From Treponema sp. (GTDB taxonomy: Bacteria; Spirochaetota; Spirochaetia; Treponematales; Breznakiellaceae): DNA of 23,167 nt. Positions 14,834-22,632 of this stretch are shown here, piece after piece. Under the pieces are notes generated by a model that worked only from the letters and a program-made list of their open reading frames with translations, made no database searches and was not told the DNA's origin. The stretch's first letter is position 1, and the number at the start of each line of letters is the position of its first letter. The stretch lies in contig WQXE01000010.1 in NCBI GenBank assembly GCA_009784995.1, positions 1 to 23,167 on the forward strand, in the 5' to 3' direction. The position numbers and the translations under genes were made by a program.

Positions 14834-15634
14834 TTACCTCTTTAGCGTAGTCGCTGTGCCAAGCATATTATCGCTTGTTTGTATTGTGCGCGAGTTAAAC
14901 TCATAAGCGCGCTGAGCGATAATCAGATTGACCATTTCCTGTACGATAGCTACGTTAGACATTTCCAAAAATTTATGATAAAGAATTCCCATTCCTTCGA
15001 ATCCCGGAATTCCCGGTATTGGATCGCCGGAAGCCTGTGATACTTTAAACACATTATCGCCGACCGCGGAAAGACCTACAGGGTTAGCGAAACGGTAAAG
15101 CTCGAGCTGCCCGACATCAACTTCTACTAAATCGTCGCCTTGTGGAACTTTAACGCTGACACGTCCGTTCCTGGTAATATTAATTGAATCCGGTAAAAAA
15201 TTTTCCGGCATTATAATATCAGGTAAAAGCCAGTAACCATTGCTTGTTACCATGCGCCCTTCATTATCAACTTGAAAGTTTCCATTACGCGTATACGCCA
15301 AAGAGCCGTCGTACATCTGCACCCTAAAAAAGCCGTCGCCAAAAATCGCCAAATCTGTCGCGACATCAGTTTGCTGAGGAGAACCTTGCGTAAAAACCCT
15401 TTGGGTATCCGCGAGTTTAACGCCGTGACCCATTTGAATTCCAACAGGAACTACAGTATCTTCTGTCGCGGGTGTTCCCGCGGTTCTTACAGTTTGATAT
15501 AAAAGATCTTCAAAATCCGCGCGCTGTTTTTTGTAACCGTGTGTATTAACGTTCGCGAGGTTATTGGAAATTACATCGATATTAGCCTGCTGCCCAATCA
15601 TGCCGGACGCGCCGGTCCATAAACTTCTTACCAT
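14834..15634 (-). CDS. flgG: Flagellar distal rod protein FlgG
   Basis: A 266-residue protein, the normal length for FlgG. The N-terminus MVRSLWTGASGMIGQQ with NLANVNTHGYKK is the conserved flagellar rod/hook helix. The centre has FTQGSPQQTDVATDLAIFGDGFF and YTRNGNFQVDNEGRMV. The C-terminus (MSNVAIVQEMVNLIIAQRAYEFNSR to DNMLGTATTL) is the matching helix that packs with it in the tubular rod. It forms the distal rod crossing the periplasm, exported by the flagellar type III system. A GGAG lies six bases before the ATG, and flgF ends 13 bases upstream. No features are missing. Confidence 0.97.
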   Translation of the reverse strand: MVRSLWTGASGMIGQQANIDVISNNLANVNTHGYKKQRADFEDLLYQTVRTAGTPATEDTVVPVGIQMGHGVKLADTQRVFTQGSPQQTDVATDLAIFGDGFFRVQMYDGSLAYTRNGNFQVDNEGRMVTSNGYWLLPDIIMPENFLPDSINITRNGRVSVKVPQGDDLVEVDVGQLELYRFANPVGLSAVGDNVFKVSQASGDPIPGIPGFEGMGILYHKFLEMSNVAIVQEMVNLIIAQRAYEFNSRTIQTSDNMLGTATTLKR

Positions 15635-15647
15635 CTATTACTCCTAA

Positions 15648-16502
15648 CTACCCAAATTTCGCGACTTGATTTATTAATGTGCCCAGCATCGCTTCTTCTG
15701 TCTGGATCACTTTCTGATTCGCTTCGTAAGCGCGGTTTACTTCGATCATTTGAACCATCTCGACTACAGGATCAACATTCGACGCTTCAATAAAACCCTG
15801 CATAACTTTTGGACGATCCAGATCCATCATGATATAAGCCGGACCTGATTCTTCTGTCGCCAAATAAAGACTGGAACCCTGTTTTTTTAAATATCTTTCA
15901 AGCTCGAACTCTACAATCTTCAAAACATCCAGAATGACAGGTTCTTCCCAAAGATTCGCTTCTCTTCCTACCATTGAATTGGGATCATCATCCTGATAGG
16001 CTGCGTTAACCCATACTCTGCCTTCGGGATCAACTCTAAAATTATTTGCCTTTATATTGATAGGACCATTTTCGCCAAGTACCGGGAAACCTTCTTTTGT
16101 TAATAAAAGCCCCTCTTTTCCAAGTATAAACGAACCGTTTCTTGTATAACGTTCACCGTAGGGAGTGGAAACCGCGAAAAAACCCTTGCCATCGAGCATA
16201 AGGTCAAAATCGCTTGATGTTTCTTTGGGAGCGCCTTGCGTAAAAGTGGTAAATAACTCGTTTAATTCAACGCCTGTTCCAAGTCTTCCTATTATGGGAG
16301 CCGCGTCCGCGGAGCCAAACGGATGTAGATAAACCCCATCGTCTTCCGTTCGCCTTAATAACATTTCCGGAAAAGCCTTAAAAGAAGCAACTTCTCGTTT
16401 ATACGCGTCAGTATTTACGTTCGCCAGATTATTAGCGACAGAATCAAGCCGCCACTGCTGCGCCCTCATTCCGCTGGCGCCGGTATACCATCCTCTAATC
16501 AT
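15648..16502 (-). CDS. flgF: Flagellar proximal rod protein FlgF
   Basis: A 284-residue rod protein paralogous to FlgG. It begins MIRGWYTGASGMRAQQ with NLANVNTDAYKRE and carries FTQGAPKETSSDFDLMLDGKGFF and YTRNGSFILGKEG centrally. It ends EASNVDPVVEMVQMIEVNRAYEANQKVIQTEEAMLGTL, the conserved C-terminal helix. Its position directly before flgG, and the divergence from it, make FlgF the best name. It builds the proximal rod in the periplasm. The start is fixed by the conserved N-terminus. No Shine-Dalgarno is seen; a sigma-28 promoter ends six bases before the ATG, so the flgFGJ message may be leaderless. Confidence 0.93.
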   Translation of the reverse strand: MIRGWYTGASGMRAQQWRLDSVANNLANVNTDAYKREVASFKAFPEMLLRRTEDDGVYLHPFGSADAAPIIGRLGTGVELNELFTTFTQGAPKETSSDFDLMLDGKGFFAVSTPYGERYTRNGSFILGKEGLLLTKEGFPVLGENGPINIKANNFRVDPEGRVWVNAAYQDDDPNSMVGREANLWEEPVILDVLKIVEFELERYLKKQGSSLYLATEESGPAYIMMDLDRPKVMQGFIEASNVDPVVEMVQMIEVNRAYEANQKVIQTEEAMLGTLINQVAKFG

Positions 16503-16508
16503 AATTCA

Positions 16509-16536
16509 TTATCGGCGTATTTTTTAAGGAAATTTA
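16509..16536 (-). promoter_or_regulatory. Sigma-28 (FliA-type) promoter of flgFGJ
   Basis: On the minus strand TAAA (16536-16533) is followed after 16 bases by a perfect GCCGATAA (16516-16509). The known sigma-28 consensus is TAAA, about 15 bases, then GCCGATAA. The -10 element ends six bases before the flgF ATG. The -35 element abuts a palindrome that contains the stop codon of the upstream isomerase gene. Confidence 0.75.
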
Positions 16537-16548
16537 GTGACTGTCACC
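16537..16548. repeat. Palindrome GTGACAGTCAC at the isomerase stop codon
   Basis: On the minus strand GGTGACAGTCAC (16548-16537) contains a perfect 11-bp palindrome, GTGAC-A-GTCAC. The TGA stop of the isomerase-like gene (16546-16544) lies inside it, preceded by the codon AGG. It resembles the GGTGACAGGCACC copies at 14432 and 22533. Confidence 0.65.
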
Positions 16549-17431
16549 TTTCCAGGTTTGGTACCCAATCGCCTCCGCGGCAGTTTTTTAAATAATTAAG
16601 AGCGTGAACCTGCCCTACATATTCAAGATCATCTTTATAAACAGGATCATGCCAGCCTTCGATTTCAATGCTGCCTTTAAATCCTGACATTCTGAGTATC
16701 GAAATTATATCTGTCCAGTTACTGTCGCCAAATCCGGGGGTACGATGCCAGGCAAACGGCTCGCTGCCTATAATTCCATTTTCTTTGATAACATCCCAGG
16801 CAATTGTTGCATCTTTACCGTGTACGGCAAATATTTTTTTTGCCCATTTTCGCAATTGCGGTATTGGGTCTATAAGCTGAATCATTTGATGACAAGGTTC
16901 CCATTGTAAACCAAGATTATCGAAAGGAACCGCTTCAAACATCATTTCCCACGCTTTTGGAGAAATCGCGATATTCCAGTCGCCGCTTTTCCAACTGCCT
17001 TCCATTGCGCAATTTTCAAAAGCTAATCTTATATTTTTTTCTTTTGCGAGTGCGGCAAGCGGCGTGAATACTTCTTTAAACTTTGGAATGGAATCTTCTA
17101 AAGGTTTTCCTGTAATTCGCCCTGTAAAACCCGCGACAATATCCGTACCAAAAAGATGAGCCGCGTTAATTAATTTTTCCCAGCTGGTTCTAGTAGAGAT
17201 ATTCATTTGCGAATCCATTAAAGGATTTCCATAAATGCCAACACTGGAAATTCCGCAATTTGTATCTTTTAATATATTTTTTACATCATTTGCTAGTTTT
17301 TCTAAATCGCAATCACCTGTAGTTTCCCAAAATGTAATGGAAAATGTTTCAAACCCATGTTCTATAAGTTTGGGCATTACCTTTTTTACATTACCCGCAT
17401 TAATTAATGTACCAATTTTTATTTCATGCAT
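16544..17431 (-). CDS. Sugar phosphate isomerase/epimerase-like TIM-barrel protein
   Basis: A 295-residue protein of the xylose isomerase-like / AP endonuclease 2 TIM-barrel superfamily. The likely metal-binding residues sit on successive strands: Glu139 (LAFENC), Glu178 and His181 (LQWEPCH), His204 (FAVHGKD), and Glu256 or Glu258 (SIEIEGWHDP). The motif HRTPGFGDSNW matches many family members that act on inositol or keto-sugars, but the substrate cannot be named. There is no signal peptide, so it is cytoplasmic. GGAGG lies close before the ATG at 17429-17431, making the start firm. It follows the unknown exported protein by 18 bases and probably shares its promoter. Its TGA stop lies within a palindrome next to the flgF promoter. 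Confidence 0.85.
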   Translation of the reverse strand: MHEIKIGTLINAGNVKKVMPKLIEHGFETFSITFWETTGDCDLEKLANDVKNILKDTNCGISSVGIYGNPLMDSQMNISTRTSWEKLINAAHLFGTDIVAGFTGRITGKPLEDSIPKFKEVFTPLAALAKEKNIRLAFENCAMEGSWKSGDWNIAISPKAWEMMFEAVPFDNLGLQWEPCHQMIQLIDPIPQLRKWAKKIFAVHGKDATIAWDVIKENGIIGSEPFAWHRTPGFGDSNWTDIISILRMSGFKGSIEIEGWHDPVYKDDLEYVGQVHALNYLKNCRGGDWVPNLER

Positions 17432-17449
17432 TTTTAACCTCCAAATATT

Positions 17450-18271
17450 TTAATTATGACTAAACAATCCAATACCCAATAAATACAATTCACCATTCCA
17501 TAATAGAGGATAATAACTTATTGTGGCATATTGCCCGTTAATATTTTGCTCCAGCTGCGAATGTACAAAAAACCAGTAAGATTTATCTTCGTGATATACG
17601 CGGACTTTCTTTTTAAAATTTTCCAAAAAACCCGGAGAAATACCGCCAAATGCGGTAAAGTAATTTAAAATGTTACGATCGGATTCATTTAATTCGGCAA
17701 ACTCGTTATCAAATTTTATTATCGATCTTATATTATAATACCTTGCGCTCACTACGCTAGAATTTCTTTGCGAATCAGGTTCATAAAATTCATATAATGC
17801 ATTTTCAATATAATTTAAATTATAAAATTGAAAATCATTCATACCCTGCGGATAATCTATAACATCAATTACATCTTCATCAATAAACCAAATTGTTCTA
17901 TAAACAATTCTGTTTTGACCCATCATCTCAATAGCTCTGTTAAAATAATGCATTTTTCTGTGTTCTTCAGAATAAAACATTTCATATCCAATTATATTAC
18001 CTTCAATAAAATAATTAACTTGTTCGAGTAATCCCGATTTTTTTGTAAATGTTTCAGTAAAAATAATAACCGCTTTTACTAAATTATTATTATTATCATA
18101 ATATTCAAAAACCCTTAACCAATCGGGATTTTCAAGAAGATTATCATTATTAATTACAGTTGTAATTCCGCCAAATTCATTGATTTCTTCAATAATATTT
18201 CCAAAACTGGAAAATAGGCAAATTACCAGAATAATAAAAAGACATTTATAAGCGATTTTAATCTTTTTCAT
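17450..18271 (-). CDS. Exported or membrane-anchored protein of unknown function
   Basis: A 273-residue protein I do not recognise. Residues ~8-22 (CLFIILVICLFSSFG) form a signal peptide or N-terminal anchor without a clear lipobox. The rest is rich in Asn, Tyr, Phe and acidic residues, with beta-strand-like segments such as RVFEYYDNNNNLVKAVIIF and RTIWFIDEDVIDVIDY and no obvious catalytic motif. It is probably periplasmic or surface located. There is no Shine-Dalgarno; a TTGAAA/TATATA promoter ends six bases before the ATG. The isomerase-like gene follows after 18 bases, so the two probably form a unit. The start is supported by the signal peptide and by the absence of another nearby start codon. 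Confidence 0.7.
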   Translation of the reverse strand: MKKIKIAYKCLFIILVICLFSSFGNIIEEINEFGGITTVINNDNLLENPDWLRVFEYYDNNNNLVKAVIIFTETFTKKSGLLEQVNYFIEGNIIGYEMFYSEEHRKMHYFNRAIEMMGQNRIVYRTIWFIDEDVIDVIDYPQGMNDFQFYNLNYIENALYEFYEPDSQRNSSVVSARYYNIRSIIKFDNEFAELNESDRNILNYFTAFGGISPGFLENFKKKVRVYHEDKSYWFFVHSQLEQNINGQYATISYYPLLWNGELYLLGIGLFSHN

Positions 18272-18277
18272 TAATTA

Positions 18278-18306
18278 TATATATCACAATAATTTAGAAT
18301 TTTCAA
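18278..18306 (-). promoter_or_regulatory. Sigma-70-type promoter next to the ATG at 18271
   Basis: On the minus strand TTGAAA (18306-18301, five of six consensus bases) is followed after 17 bases by TATATA (18283-18278). The -10 element ends six bases before the ATG, and no Shine-Dalgarno is present. A shifted TATAAT two bases from the ATG exists, but its spacing to TTGAAA is too long. The arrangement suggests a leaderless message. Confidence 0.6.
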
Positions 18307-19205
18307 TTATTGCAAACAACTTTATTTCTGCCGGCGTCCTTCGCGGCGTATAGCGCTTTGTCGGCGTTTGAAATAAAAGCGTTTACCGAACAGTTTTGTG
18401 TAGGTATGATTGAATTCACGCCGACGCTTATTGTGATCTTTATTCGCGAATTGTCGATGCTTGGTATAAGTGTATTTTCTACTTCTATTCGGATTTTTTC
18501 GGCAATTTCAATAGCGCCTTCCTGCGAAGTGTTCGGCAGAATCGCGACAAATTCTTCGCCGCCCCAGCGCGCGACAAAATCCCCGGGACGTTTTAAATTA
18601 TTTCTAAATATTTCCGCGGTTTTTTGCAAAACAATATCACCCTGTAAATGTCCGCAATCATCGTTGATATTTTTAAACTTGTCCAAATCCATCATCAACA
18701 TGCTGATATGTGTCTGTTCTCTTATCGCCTGCTTCCATTCCATTTTAAGCCGTTCGTCCAAACTGCGCCTGTTAGGTAAATTAGTCAGCTGATCTACCAA
18801 ACTTAAATGTTCAATCGTACGCAATTGAGTTACAATCTGCATTTGGTTGCGAACTCTTAATTTTACAACTATGGGGCTAAAAGGTTTTGTAATATAATCC
18901 GCCGCGTCAAGTGATAAACCTTTTTCTTCATCTTCATCCGAACAAAGCCCTGTAATAAAAATGACAGGTGTTTTATTTAATTCATCAGTTCTTTTTAATT
19001 CAGAAAGTGTTTGAAAGCCGTCCATTTCCGGCATTATTATATCCAGTAAAATAATGTCAGGTTTTAATTCTTTCGCTTTCGCGATCGCGTCAATACCGTT
19101 TTTAGCGGTATAAATTACATAATCTTTATCAAGAATACTGGTTAATACCTTTAAATTCGCGCTTTCATCATCAACAATGAGTAGAGAGTTTTCCTTTACA
19201 CTCAT
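18303..19205 (-). CDS. REC-GGDEF response regulator, diguanylate cyclase
   Basis: A 300-residue protein with a receiver domain (~7-125; acidic pocket VDDE, phospho-acceptor Asp55 in ILLDIIMPEMDG, Lys107 in ITKP) and a GGDEF domain (~135-298). The catalytic motif is GGEEF at 215-219. An RPGD at 206-209, five residues before GGEEF, fits the product-inhibition I-site RxxD. Both catalytic and feedback sites look intact, so it should make cyclic di-GMP when phosphorylated, in the manner of PleD- and Rrp1-like regulators. The start lies 19 bases beyond the preceding kinase stop with a weak upstream GGATG, so translation may be coupled. Its receiver is very similar to the N-terminal receiver of the kinase at 20843-22471. 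The partner kinase is probably one of the two genes upstream. Confidence 0.93.
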   Translation of the reverse strand: MSVKENSLLIVDDESANLKVLTSILDKDYVIYTAKNGIDAIAKAKELKPDIILLDIIMPEMDGFQTLSELKRTDELNKTPVIFITGLCSDEDEEKGLSLDAADYITKPFSPIVVKLRVRNQMQIVTQLRTIEHLSLVDQLTNLPNRRSLDERLKMEWKQAIREQTHISMLMMDLDKFKNINDDCGHLQGDIVLQKTAEIFRNNLKRPGDFVARWGGEEFVAILPNTSQEGAIEIAEKIRIEVENTLIPSIDNSRIKITISVGVNSIIPTQNCSVNAFISNADKALYAAKDAGRNKVVCNN

Positions 19206-19223
19206 AAAACGTTACACCATCCT

Positions 19224-20831
19224 TTATGTTATTACCTTACTCGAAGAAAATTCATTTAAAACTATATTTAATTCAGTTTTTAAAATTCTTAATTGTTCTT
19301 CTGTTACCTGATTTTTCCCGTCGTTTAATTTACTTTCTATCGCCGCGGCGGTTTTTTGTAAAATAATTTTTCCAATCAAACCCGCGTTTGTTTTTAATGT
19401 ACGCGCCAGTTTTTTCGCGCCGGTAATATCGCCGTTTTCCAACGCTCCGATAATTTTTTCATAAATATCAAAATTACCCTTAATAAATTCATCCTGAAGT
19501 TCTTTTTGCGATTCCCAATCTGATTTTACAGGAATATTGTCATTTGTAATACTTAACGGGGTAAAATACTTCATTAAACAACGCCATAATTCCTGGCTGG
19601 TAAAAGGCTTTCCAACACAGTCAAACATTCCGCTTTTTTTGTATATTTCCCTGTCGTTATACATAATATTCGCGGTCATTGCAACAATTGGAATTCCTGT
19701 ATTAAGTTCGGATATTTTTGAAGCCGCTTCAAGACCGTCCATTTCCGGCATATGTATATCCATGAATATTAAATCAAACTGCTGTTTGCCAATCCGGTTT
19801 TTTACCATTTCATAACCTATTCTGCCATTATCCGCGACAACTGTTTTAAAACCAATTCTATTCAGGCTTTCGCAAATAACCTGCTGATTAATTGTATTGT
19901 CTTCGCATAATAGAATTTCTCCCTTAAATACAGGTTTTTCAAGTTCTTCTATCACGAATTTTTTATCCAGCAGTTCATAATCGTTAGATTCTATCGTATC
20001 AAACACAAGCTCAAAACTGAATCTGCTTCCAATGCCTGGCGTGCTTTCAATAAAAAGTTTACCATTCATCAATTCTACAATTTTTTTTGTAATCGCTAAA
20101 CCCAGCCCTGTACCGCTGAACTCGCGTTTTCTTCCTGTTTCCGCGTTAACATATGGCTTAAAAAGATTATTAATTTGATCCTTTGTCATGCCGATACCGG
20201 AATCTTTTACTTCAAACATGATAGTAATTGTTTTATCAGTTGTTTCTTTTAATACAGCATGCAATTTTACCATGCCGGTATTTGTAAATTTAACAGCGTT
20301 GGATAAAAGGTTTACAAGAACCTGACGCAGTCTTACAGTATCACCTAACGGTCTTTTACCCAGGCTTGGTTCAACATAAAAATATAAAGTTAATCCTTTT
20401 TCAATAGCCTTAGGCAAAATTAAAGTACGGCAGCTGATAAATAATTCATGCATATCAAAAGGAATGTTTTTTATTTCCAATAAACCGGATTCAACTTTTG
20501 TAATATCAAGCATATCGTTTATAATTTGCAAGAGCCACTGTGAATTAATTTTTATTTTATTAAGATAATCCCTGTTTTTAAGGGAAATTTCACCGTCAAG
20601 CGCCAATTCGGAAAAACCTAAAATACTGTTCATCGGCGTTCTAATTTCATGGCTTATCATCGCGAGAAAATCCGATTTTGAATCGGACATAGCTTCAGCT
20701 TTTTTCCGCAGTCTGTCCGCTTCGTTAAACTTTCTTTTTAAAACAGCCGCGGCAATCAAAATAACAGTTATATTAATTATGAATATTAAAATTCCAATTA
20801 TTAATTTACCATTAACAAAATTTTCAAACAT
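19224..20831 (-). CDS. Membrane hybrid histidine kinase with receiver and degenerate Hpt-like tail
   Basis: A 535-residue protein. One membrane segment (~9-31) is followed by HisKA (His61 in MISHEIRTPMN), an HATPase domain (N-box NLLSNAVKFT, G1 DSGIGM ~210-215, G2 GTGLGL ~240-245) and a receiver (~304-425; Asp358 in IFMDIHMPEMDG, Lys408 in GKP). No periplasmic sensor domain of any size is present, so the signal may come through the membrane or a partner. Residues ~440-530 look like an Hpt domain (KKLARTLKTNAGLIG followed by AAIESKL), but the position of the phospho-accepting His is Arg477. AAAGG precedes the ATG by seven bases. It lies 11 bases after the first kinase gene and 18 before the cyclase gene, so the three probably work in one pathway. 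Confidence 0.92.
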   Translation of the reverse strand: MFENFVNGKLIIGILIFIINITVILIAAAVLKRKFNEADRLRKKAEAMSDSKSDFLAMISHEIRTPMNSILGFSELALDGEISLKNRDYLNKIKINSQWLLQIINDMLDITKVESGLLEIKNIPFDMHELFISCRTLILPKAIEKGLTLYFYVEPSLGKRPLGDTVRLRQVLVNLLSNAVKFTNTGMVKLHAVLKETTDKTITIMFEVKDSGIGMTKDQINNLFKPYVNAETGRKREFSGTGLGLAITKKIVELMNGKLFIESTPGIGSRFSFELVFDTIESNDYELLDKKFVIEELEKPVFKGEILLCEDNTINQQVICESLNRIGFKTVVADNGRIGYEMVKNRIGKQQFDLIFMDIHMPEMDGLEAASKISELNTGIPIVAMTANIMYNDREIYKKSGMFDCVGKPFTSQELWRCLMKYFTPLSITNDNIPVKSDWESQKELQDEFIKGNFDIYEKIIGALENGDITGAKKLARTLKTNAGLIGKIILQKTAAAIESKLNDGKNQVTEEQLRILKTELNIVLNEFSSSKVIT

Positions 20832-20842
20832 ATATTAACCTT

Positions 20843-22471
20843 TTAATTTTTAACGGTGCCGGGCAGCATCCATTCTTTAAGAATTTCGTCCAATTCATGC
20901 AGACCGATAGGTTTGGAAACAAAACCGTTAAACCCGTTATCCAAAAACATTTCCTTAACACCGGAAACGGCGTTTGCGGTAAGCGCGATTATCGGAAGTT
21001 TGTCATACCCCAATCTTCTGATTTCTTTTGTAGTTTCAATTCCATCCATTAAAGGCATTATATGATCCATAAAGATAATATCGTAATTAACTTTTTTAAT
21101 ACTTTCGATTGCTTCGGCTCCGCTGGACGCAAGATCAATTTCCAAACCATAAGGTAAAAGCATTTCCTTCGCTACATAAAGATTAATATCCACATCATCT
21201 ACTATTAAAACTTTTCCGGGACGTATATGTTCGCGCACAATATGTGTCTTTTTGGTTTTTTCGCCTATATTTGAACGGAACTCATGCAATTTTTCCGCCG
21301 TTTCCTTTCCAATCGCGGCGGCTCCCATACTGCCCTGCGGCAATCTGACAGTAAATAAAGAACCCTTACCCGGCTCGCTTTGAGCGTGAATATCGCCGTT
21401 CATCATATTTATCAAATTATGAAGGATACTCATTCCCAAACCTGTACCTTCAATATCTTTATTTGATTCCAGATTAAAACGTGAATATTCATCAAATAAT
21501 TTACTAACTTGCTCTTCTGTCATTCCCTGCCCGGTATCCCGGACATTTATAATGAGCGTTACGGGATTTTGAATATTTTTTAACGAAGATGGATTATGAT
21601 GATTCTCGAACAAAACAGCGTCAGCGTAGGAAATTGAAAGCTCTACTTCTCCCGAAGATGTATATTTAAAAGCGTTGGATAAAAGATTGTTTAAAATTTG
21701 TTTAATGCGGATTTCATCCCCAATAAGCGACGAAGGAACATTTTCATCAACATTTAAAATAAATTCGATGGGTTTATTTTCATATTTGGTAAGATTTAAA
21801 AATACCGTATCATTGATCATTTGCGCCACATTGTATTTTACATAAAGCAGTTCAAGTTTCCCCGCTTCGATTTTTGACATATCAAGGATGTCATTGATAA
21901 TACCTAGTAATAAATCGCCGGAATTAAAAATCTTGGTATACGAATCTTTTACTTCCTGTGAATGTGTTTCGTTTTGCAGTTGAATCGCGGAAATCCCTAA
22001 AATCGCGTTTAGAGGGGTGCGAATCTCGTGGCTCATTTTAGCTAAAAACGCGGATTTACTGCGATTTGCCGATTCCGCGGCGACAACTGCCGACTTTAAC
22101 TGGATTTGATTGCGCACCCTTAATTTTACAATCGACGCGCTGAAAGGTTTAGTTATATAATCTGCGGCTTCTAAAGCCAGTCCTTTTTCTTCATGTTCTT
22201 CGCTGTCCAGCCCCGTAATAAAAATAACAGGTATCTTTTGAAGTTCTTTACAGGCTTTAATTTCCGCTAATGTCTGGTACCCGTCCATTTCGGGCATAAG
22301 TATATCCAATAAAATTAAATCCGGCGAATAGGCTTGAGCTTTTTCGATAGCGCTTCTGCCGTTTGTCGCTGTGATAATCGAATATTCCGAGCTTAGAATA
22401 TTTGTCAAAACCTTCAGATTTAACTTTTCATCGTCAACTATCAGTAACTTATTTTTATTCAACTCATCCAT
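20843..22471 (-). CDS. Soluble hybrid histidine kinase, REC-HisKA-HATPase-REC
   Basis: A 542-residue cytoplasmic protein with no membrane segment. An N-terminal receiver (~7-125; Asp56 in ILLDILMPEMDG, Lys108 in ITKP) is followed by HisKA (His148 in KMSHEIRTPLN), HATPase (NNLLSNAFKYT, G1 DTGQGM 312-317, G2 GTGLGM 342-347) and a second receiver (~419-535; Asp469 in IIFMDHIMPLMDG, Lys520). All phosphotransfer residues are present. With a receiver in front of the kinase core it is probably itself controlled by phosphorylation, perhaps by the membrane kinase encoded next. It is the first gene of the signalling unit. The ATG at 22471 is chosen because an ATG slightly upstream is in another frame and closes quickly. 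No clear Shine-Dalgarno is visible. Confidence 0.92.
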   Translation of the reverse strand: MDELNKNKLLIVDDEKLNLKVLTNILSSEYSIITATNGRSAIEKAQAYSPDLILLDILMPEMDGYQTLAEIKACKELQKIPVIFITGLDSEEHEEKGLALEAADYITKPFSASIVKLRVRNQIQLKSAVVAAESANRSKSAFLAKMSHEIRTPLNAILGISAIQLQNETHSQEVKDSYTKIFNSGDLLLGIINDILDMSKIEAGKLELLYVKYNVAQMINDTVFLNLTKYENKPIEFILNVDENVPSSLIGDEIRIKQILNNLLSNAFKYTSSGEVELSISYADAVLFENHHNPSSLKNIQNPVTLIINVRDTGQGMTEEQVSKLFDEYSRFNLESNKDIEGTGLGMSILHNLINMMNGDIHAQSEPGKGSLFTVRLPQGSMGAAAIGKETAEKLHEFRSNIGEKTKKTHIVREHIRPGKVLIVDDVDINLYVAKEMLLPYGLEIDLASSGAEAIESIKKVNYDIIFMDHIMPLMDGIETTKEIRRLGYDKLPIIALTANAVSGVKEMFLDNGFNGFVSKPIGLHELDEILKEWMLPGTVKN

Positions 22472-22532
22472 TTCATTAATATTCTACAATATAATGTAAC
22501 TTTTGGCGATAGTTCGGAAAATAATTCAAAAC

Positions 22533-22545
22533 GGTGACAGGCACC
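22533..22545 (+). repeat. Palindrome GGTGACAGGCACC, intergenic copy
   Basis: Identical to the sequence at the flgJ end (14432-14444) but in the opposite orientation, and followed by a T-run. Unlike the other copies it lies outside any gene. The longer second arm seen at flgJ is absent here. Confidence 0.7.
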
Positions 22546-22565
22546 ATTTTTTTGGCATTTGGCAT

Positions 22566-22594
22566 AAAAAAAACCCGGCATACGCCGGGCTTTT
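22566..22594 (-). terminator. Rho-independent terminator of the histone-like gene
   Basis: A perfect 6-bp GC stem, CCCGGC/GCCGGG (22574-22579 and 22584-22589), with a four-base loop. On the minus strand it is followed by a run of eight T. A TTTT run on the other side means it could also work in the plus direction. It lies about 40 bases beyond the histone-like stop codon. Confidence 0.85.
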
Positions 22595-22632
22595 ATAAAA
22601 AAATATTTTTCTATAAGTGCCGAAACCCTAAA

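Larger units (their letters stand above)
22472..22632. other. Intergenic region with palindrome and terminator
   Basis: No gene is seen. It carries the GGTGACAGGCACC palindrome (22533-22545) and the histone-gene terminator (22566-22594). The promoter of the signalling unit must lie here too, but I see no convincing -35/-10 pair. Confidence 0.7.

Noticed and set aside
18310..18792. Plus-strand frame of 160 codons opposite the GGDEF domain
   Set aside because: The opposite strand encodes intact catalytic and inhibitory motifs; this frame has no recognisable features.
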